A stretch of DNA of 64,000 nucleotides from Carposina sasakii (taxonomy: Eukaryota > Arthropoda > Insecta > Lepidoptera > Carposinidae). The notes beneath the pieces are model-generated. The model ran no database searches. It had not been told where the DNA came from and was given only the letters and a program-made list of their open reading frames with translations. A program made the position numbers and the translations under genes. This document shows, piece after piece, positions 57,738-64,000 of the stretch (position 1 is its first letter; each line of letters opens with the position of its first letter). The stretch covers positions 17,732,001-17,796,000 of the forward strand of contig CP053148.1 in NCBI GenBank assembly GCA_014607495.2, read 5' to 3'.

Positions 57738-57960
57738 AATAAAATTGTAATGGATCGATGTTTATGCACGCTAATCTCAGAAACGGCTAAACAGATTTCG
57801 ATGCAGTTTTCAGGAATATGTTGTGACAGGTCCCACTTAACATATAGGCTTTTTATCCCTGATCATATCGACCTTTTATTTTTTCTACTAGTTTAAAGTA
57901 ATTTTATAAAGAGGTCGTAGGTTCGATTCTCATCCGGATGAGGATTTTTTTCCATTTATT
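57738..57960 (+). mobile_element. Helitron fragment followed by a SINE scrap
   Basis: 57738-57890 matches the Helitron body at 8390-8470 (GATGCAGTTTTCAGGAATAT, ACTTAACATATAGGC) and ends with CTAG near 57888. 57905-57960 has GAGGTCGTAGGTTCGATTCTC and a T-run like the SINE tails. Confidence 0.55.
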
Positions 57961-58046
57961 TTTTAATAAATTTATAATTTTATAAAAAAACAGAGATTTT
58001 AAGTAACCACAAAGAAAATATATAACACATTTTACATTTATATTGA

Positions 58047-58960
58047 CAAATCTCACATTCACTGAATCAAAGTACCAGCAACATTCGTGTCATCCGTGAT
58101 CTAGGTGTATATCATGATTCCAAGCTTCTGTACGATGTCCACATGGAAAAAGTTACGGCTAAGGCATTCAAAGCTCTTGGATTTGTGATGCGTAGCTCTA
58201 AAGACTTCACCAAAATCAAAACAATCAAAGTCATCTACTGTTGTTTCGTTCGAAGTATTCTTGAGTATGCATCACAGATCTGGAACCCATTATACAATGT
58301 CTATATCGAACGTATCGAAAGTATTCAAAAGAAATTTATAAAATACTTATGCTATCGTACTAAATACTATTACAGTCACTCAAATTACATCAGCTTATGC
58401 ATAAAACATCATATCCTCCCTCTTGAGAAACGCCGGGAAATCTCTGATGTCGTTTTTCTTCTGAAGATTGCCTCCAGCGCTATAGACTGTCCTGAGCTAT
58501 TGTCACATATTAATCTTAGAGTACATTGGAAAACTCTTCGACACAACAATACACTTTCTGTTCCTCTTGCATCGACGAAATATCGTCAGAATACATTCCT
58601 TTTGCGAGCGGGTAATAACTTCAATGAACTTTGTAAAGGCGTAGAGCTTGATCTCTTCAATACCAGTTCTAACATAGCGAGGCGTGTGCTTAGTGAAAAA
58701 TTTTTCCGCCAATAATTAGTAGGTACCTAGATTTTATCTAGTACCTAAATTGTTTTTTTTTATTATTATTATGTTTGTTTTTGATAAGCTTGTTAGGTTT
58801 TGTGAAACACTGATAAAATGTGTGTGCATTAGTACCTGATTAGCTCTCATAATGCTTCTATAAGTGTGGACCTGTTATTGGCTTTATGTTTCTACAATTT
58901 TTACTATAATTATAAATAGCTGTTGGTCTTCCCGAAATTGTAAAAAAAAAAAAAAAAAAA
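58047..58960 (+). pseudogene. Jockey-type LINE ORF2 C-terminus with intact frame and A-tail
   Basis: From about 58047 to the TAA at 58713-58715 one frame is open: 'NIRVIRDLGVYHDSKLLYDV', 'AFKALGFVMRSSKDFTKIKT', 'CCFVRSILEYASQIWNPLYN', 'RIESIQKKFIKYLCYRT' and a C-terminal 'SSNIARRVLSEKFFRQ'. RDLGV..DSKL and ILEYASQIWNP are hallmark thumb/C-terminal motifs of jockey-clade reverse transcriptases. A 220-bp 3' UTR and an A-run at 58941-58960 follow. With no stop codon in 223 codons, it is younger than the other LINE copies but 5'-truncated. Confidence 0.88.
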
Positions 58961-59299
58961 CAATCACGCGACACATCGCTATTATACCAAGCGCATCGCA
59001 TCCGCTCATGAATACTCGTAATATCGAACGGTAGAGTAATGTCGATGAGCTTGAGAATAAGCCCCCTGCCCCGGGAAGCGCAAACCGCTCCTTACTATTG
59101 TACTGGCGTATTTAAGTCGTTACGCTCTGACGCCGGCGATTGCGTATATATATATTTTTATTATATTATTATTTTGTTATTGTTGTAATTTTATGCTTTT
59201 AGTTTTGCTAAATATGAAAATGACCAAATTTTAATATAGGTGTATGGATAACTGTGTCGATTTTTTTATTGTCTTTAGTTAATTAATCAAAAAAGATTA

Positions 59300-59430
59300 G
59301 AAAAAAGATGGTAAAATTCGTCATCCGAGTAATTGACCCGGTGGCTTAGTGGTTATAGCGGCTGGCACGGTTTGCAGTGGTCGTGGGTTCGATTCCCACT
59401 CGGGTGAAGATTTTTTTCCATTTTCTTTAT
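59300..59430 (+). mobile_element. tRNA-like SINE copy D
   Basis: CCGAGTAATTGACCCGGTGG, TTAGTGGTTATAGCGGCTGG, GTGGGTTCGATTCCCACTC, then GAAGATTTTTTTCC. Nearly the same as copies A and B, with a complete tRNA-like body. Confidence 0.75.
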
Positions 59431-59931
59431 TAATATTTTTTTAATCAATTCAATCAATCATCAATTTAAAATGTAGGGGTACAGCTTAAGATTACTCTTA
59501 TTCTTTAGTGGACACAAATAAATACGTCAACAAAAAAAAATTCAAAGGTATGTCTACTTTTTTGGTGCACCAGCAAAATATTAATAAAATTCTATCCGTA
59601 CTTTTTGTTACATAAGAAGCCTCTAATTTTCAAACCTACGAAAAGTTTTAACTCATCAGTCAGTTTCCATCATATAACTTCCAATAGAACAGTCACATGC
59701 ATATACCAAATAAGGCTTTATTTCTCAGTTACAGTTTACAAATTAATTGAAATGTTCGCTCATGTGGCACATTATTTAAAACACTATCTCTTCCTTTACT
59801 GAGCAAGGAACAATGGGGTCTCAGCATGTTGATTCCAGTCGGGACGTGACAATAAGTCAGATTACAATAGTTACATTATCGGGCATGTCTATTATGTTGT
59901 TAGCTCTGTGGTAGTACCTACTGGTGTTAGG

Positions 59932-60200
59932 CCATAGAGGCATAAGATGTAGACATAGAGTGCTAATGTCACACTAACAGTTTCGATGCACCATTAGACT
60001 TTTCGGTGCCTCCAATTCCAGACTATACGTTACAATACATTAGTAATGTAGTACATTACGTACATTACTTGTACTATAGATTACACAAATAGAATCTAAG
60101 TGTCAAGGACTGGAATTGTGAGGCACCGAAAAGTCTAATGGTGCATCGAAACTGTTAGTATGACATTAGCACTCTATGTCTACATCTTATTCCTCTATGG
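59932..60200. mobile_element. Foldback MITE, about 90-bp arms
   Basis: Left arm CCATAGAGGCATAAGATG..CATTAGACTTTTCGGTGCC and right arm GGCACCGAAAAGTCTAATGG..CATCTTATTCCTCTATGG. The loop contains short ACATTACGTACATTAC palindromes. TTAGG stands on both sides, a likely 5-bp duplication. Confidence 0.85.
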
Positions 60201-61900
60201 TTAGGCTACCTTTCCACTATGCATTGGAAGCGTTTCACATCTACAGAGCAAGTTTATTGGCATCACGGACTTAATGAATATAATTGGTGGATATCACATA
60301 TACGAGTATCTTATTTCTTGTTGTAAATATTTTAGAGATAAATAAATATTTAAATTTTTAGGGTTACCTTCCGTGAACTAATGAAATGCATGGCAGGCTA
60401 ACTCTATTCACTTGGATTTTAAACAGAAAATATAATCTGAGAAAAGTGCATGTTTTATGTTACGGGAAATCTGATATTCTGGGAAAATTCATGATTTTCG
60501 ACATAGGTTAATGTTGCTGTTTGTTCACTAAAATAAAAACAGAAGCCAGTCAAACATCCTATGTTGATGTCATTCTTAAAAAATGTATTGAGTTAGCAAA
60601 ACATCTAGCTATTCGTTAACAGTGTTAACAGTTTAGTTCGTATCATTTTCACTAAGAAACTTTTAATAGAACCCTCAATTTATCTCGGAATTATTCAAGC
60701 GAGCGCATTGGATTGTAACAAATTTCTATACTCGCAACCGTAACCCACTACAACGTAAATAGTGCAACTAAAATCCGTTTGCAAGACAAAACTAGCCTTT
60801 ATCCCTTACACGTTAAAGATCAGACAAATCTAAAACGCAGTTACACCCGTTTCTAATGCAAAATTTTAGGGAACACACCCTGACGAACGCCAAAATTATA
60901 GGGAGTCATATTCATGGAGGAGTTATTTGGAGCAGGTGGCATAATACCGTTTGCTTAGAGAAAACAATCTATACATATAAAATGCTTTATACTGAATGAC
61001 TAACTAACGTAGGTATGTATGATATTTGTATTAAGTAGGCATTCGATAAGACAAGATTTCTCGATATTACCACGTGAACGGGAAAACGGAAGATCTAAGT
61101 TTAAACGGACGAAGTGGTGGGTGCCTGTGCTAAGCCCACTAATACACACTTCTAATTTTCAAAATTTGATAAATGCTTTATTTTTTTCTTATTTGTTTTA
61201 TTTAAAACAAAACCATTTAATTTCAAAGTCCTAGCATCACGTCACCGGTCGTAGCTCATATAAAAAGTAGCTTATGTTCATCAATGATAAGTTTTTACAC
61301 GTGAAATAATTTTGAAATCGGTTTTAAGCCCAAAAAACAAACAATCATACACAGTGAGACAATATGCCTTAAGGTCCTTGCACGCAACACTAACGGTCTC
61401 AAAGAGTTTTATGGTCTATTCACATTAAATTGGCGGTCTCAAAGTCACACAGCCGCAGCTCCCCTCACCACCTACTCCATGCACAAAACGATAACTATCG
61501 CGATTATTGCATCACTTATCCGAAATATTGTAAATGTCAATCAGGGAATTAACTCAACATTGTGCAGTAAGCGCGGAGCGTGCCGGCCGCGCGCCGCTCG
61601 CGTGTTGCACGCTGCTGTTTTGATACGCGCTGCTGTTTTGATTTTTTTAGGCGCGCAATGAAATTGTGACGTCATTTTTGTTACGCTCTTCGTTGCTACG
61701 TTGTCTATGAGCATGATTGCACATAAATTATTGTTAGAGACAACTGCTGTTAGTTTTTGAACGTTAGTCCTAGACTCTTAAGTCGGCTAGGGTATTTATT
61801 GGATTTGATACCATGAATTTTAGTTTATTGATTTTTGAGAAACCGGCTAGTGTAGTGAAGCTCATATTTGATACATACAGTTGTGTTCCCGACATGAAGT
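60201..61900. other. Unassigned sequence
   Basis: GC-rich CpG-dense patch at 61560-61680 with a short direct repeat (CGCTGCTGTTTTGAT twice). No coding exon recognised. Confidence 0.4.
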
Positions 61901-61904
61901 AGCC

Positions 61905-62095
61905 AGAACTACAGGATCACGAAGGAGATCTTTACTGCAACGTTTAGCATGGCGCCTGACTACTCTGTGCTAAACGTCGCTGTAAGTTAATTGAACAGTG
62001 TCAAGTTTCTAGTTCATCCCCCTGTCCAATGCCCCTGAGTTCCTCAGTCGACTCTTACGACATGCACGGAAGGAGATGCAGCTCCTTATATTTCA
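61905..62095 (+). repeat. Dispersed repeat family D, copy
   Basis: Same ordered blocks as 31095-31260 (ACAGGATCACGAAGGAGATC, CAAGTTTCTAGTTCATC, CAGTCGACTCTTACGACATG). Confidence 0.7.
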
Positions 62096-62361
62096 ATAAC
62101 TAGGTTAGGTTTATTATTCATCACAAGATCAGACAACATGGAGGAGGAGGAAGTGACCTATGTATGTCCAAAATGAACAACAAATGATAGAGAGAATGTA
62201 ATTAAGAGATTTAAAAAGGATTATAGCCTATTTATATATATTTATGAGTTTATGTATCTACTATATAATATTACATTAGATATATTTGCAAAAAAGTATG
62301 GAGTTATTTATTCATGTATAATATTTAATACTATGGGCAAAACCCCCCCTATGGCAGTTCC

Positions 62362-62432
62362 TTGTGGCGTGCCCTGGGGGAGGCCTACGTCCAGCAGTGG
62401 ACTGCAATTATACCTATAGGCTGAAGAAGATA
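62362..62432 (+). mobile_element. RTE-type LINE 3' end fragment
   Basis: GCCCTGGGGGAGGCCTACG, CCAGCAGTGGACTGCAAT, then GGCTGAAGAAGA. Confidence 0.75.
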
Positions 62433-62984
62433 TAACATTTAGATCTATCTACGAAATAAGGGAATAAAATCCCCATACAGACATATTTACTAGATTGCAA
62501 TTAATATTAAATAACATACAAAGGCTTGGAAATAGATTATAAAACAAACACAAAGTAACTTTTTGTATACATACATATACATATATTGGGAAAAAACAGA
62601 CCGTTTTTAGGAATATAAGGGGTAATTTAAAGGTCAGTACTGACCGGGTGGGTTCTGTACGACCTCCATCAGGTGCATGTTACATTGCTCACATTCGTTA
62701 AGACCTGCGCGAATATTTAAAAATATATTTACAATAAATTTTAAAATTTTACAATAATGCAGGTAATTTAGAAACTTTTTCGAGAACCACAAAACCTAAG
62801 AAAACTTCTACGTCCTGATAAATATTCATTATAATATATAATTACTTTGAAAATAAACTCAGGCTTTTTACAAAATGTTGGTTTACATCTCGGAGTAAAG
62901 TAATGCCGACTCTAGTGCATATAGGTATTTCGAGTACCCGAGTACAGGTCTTGAGAAAATAAGCTATGTTATACCTAGGTACTA

Positions 62985-63175
62985 GCCGTGTGGTGCCGGC
63001 AGAGTAGAGTTTTTACCACGCCTGCCTGCCCGTGGATACCGTATGAGGCGATCAAGGGTTTCCGGGAGTTAGGCAGCAGCGCCTCCCGTACTGACAATAT
63101 AGTCCGAAAATCACACTGCGGTCACCAACCCGCCTGCCCAGCGCGGCAGCGTGGTGACTATGGGCAAAACCTAGG
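62985..63175. repeat. Dispersed repeat family C, inverted copy
   Basis: GTGTGGTGCCGGCAGAGTAG, AGGCAGCAGCGCCTCCCGTA, CGGTCACCAACCCGCC; followed by a (GAA)n run at 63179-63194. Confidence 0.72.
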
Positions 63176-63199
63176 CTGAAGAAGAAGAAGAAGATACCT

Positions 63200-63800
63200 A
63201 CCTAGGACGATGTCGTAAAGGTAGGTTACCTGCAATGGCCGCAGCTCTTGCTCCATTTTATATATACTTGAGAAATTACTCATTTAGTTGCATTTATTAC
63301 ATAGATAGATATAATTACATTTATAATAATAATTGCAAGAAAGCTGATATGAAAAAAAAATTATAAGTGGAATTTTTCGGATTAGTAAATTTCTTGTGAC
63401 TGACCTAGTCCCATGTTAAAAAGGAGTTCAATAATTAAGATGCATCTTATACAACTGTAAGAACTAACAATACAAGATCAATACATACAGAGTGTACACG
63501 GAAATAGTAATTTCCGATTCTAGAAGTCACAGCTGCGGTTTGCCGTTGCATGTGCATTTGTCTATTCGTATTCGAATAGTCTATTGGTTTCGAGTGCAGA
63601 TATGGTTTAACTAGACGGAATAGTCTAAACTACTGGCTTGTAATTGATAGACTTGTCACTTGAGTGAATAGAGTGCTTTATAGATCGTTACTGATATAAC
63701 AAATGCAAAAATAGGCGATTAAAGTTTCATATCGAAGATATTGGAATATATATATATTCAATTAAAAGCTTATTATGTTGGGTAATAATGTACCTACCTA
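63200..63800. other. Unassigned sequence
   Basis: No gene. A minus-strand AAAATGGAGCAAGAGCTGCG followed by CAG-GTAACC resembles a tiny exon near 63231-63257 but has no link to other exons. Confidence 0.3.
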
Positions 63801-63803
63801 TAT

Positions 63804-64000
63804 ACAGGGTGATTTTTGGTCGTTAACGTTCCCGAAAACTACGGAATCTCCTCATCATCACGATCATTTTTCTTCATGGAAGCATACCTGGGAAGTGTCT
63901 GATTACCAAGATATTAGGGTCCAAAGTTGGGCAATAGACTGCGTTTTTCTGCATAAATGCACATAGACGCGCGAAGCAAGATTTTTTTACGAGAAATAAT
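63804..64000 (-). mobile_element. MITE family G, copy 4, cut by the window edge
   Basis: ACAGGGTGATTTTTGGTCG then the interior of the family in inverted orientation, running off the end. Confidence 0.8.

Noticed and set aside
63231..63257. Tiny first exon MEQELRPLQ with donor GTAACC (minus strand) as the ETS start
   Set aside because: Phase 0 exit does not match the phase-1 entry of the 72-nt exon, and no intermediate exon was found.

Overview
The window looks like lepidopteran (moth or butterfly) nuclear DNA. It is AT-rich, introns are long, and most of the sequence is interspersed repeats of kinds familiar from Lepidoptera: Helitron-type elements ending in CTAG, short tRNA-like SINEs, RTE- and jockey/CR1-type LINE 3' ends, and foldback MITEs. 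The species cannot be read from the sequence alone.

Two host genes can be assembled by splicing, both on the minus strand. The larger is an ERG/FLI1-subfamily ETS transcription factor, best matched to insect Ets65A. Five coding exons (45899-45828, 31543-31496, 21228-21039, 20846-20638, 19483-19359) join in frame, include the complete ETS DNA-binding domain and end at a stop codon. Introns of 14.3 kb and 10.3 kb separate the first three. The 5' end is not found and may lie beyond the window. Downstream of it is a compact two-exon gene (13004-12877 and 11649-11553) for a 74-residue COX7C-like cytochrome c oxidase subunit, with a poly(A) signal just after the stop. A third minus-strand exon (1382-1302) belongs to an unidentified gene.

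Region by region: 1-11.4 kb is repeats, including a 678-bp-period tandem duplication and a 2.9-kb pogo/Tigger-type transposon with clean ends but a frameshifted transposase. 11.5-13.5 kb is the COX7C-like gene, whose intron holds a 972-bp hAT element with an 8-bp target duplication and a captured, decayed coding fragment. 13.7-19.3 kb is LINE, SINE and foldback debris leading into the ETS 3' UTR. 19.4-46 kb is the ETS gene with TE-filled introns, including a Helitron preceded by exactly fourteen 44-bp units. 46-64 kb is presumed upstream or intronic ETS sequence. It carries a partial copy of the 72-nt ETS exon, an unidentified ORF ending in a poly(A) signal, a nested LINE/Helitron/foldback stack, and a 1,029-bp TIR element with palindrome arrays and a small two-exon ORF, inserted in a LINE 3' UTR.

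The ETS and COX7C-like genes are co-oriented neighbours with no visible functional link. Apart from the splicing-based exons, nearly all ORFs longer than 60 codons are LINE or transposase remnants or chance.
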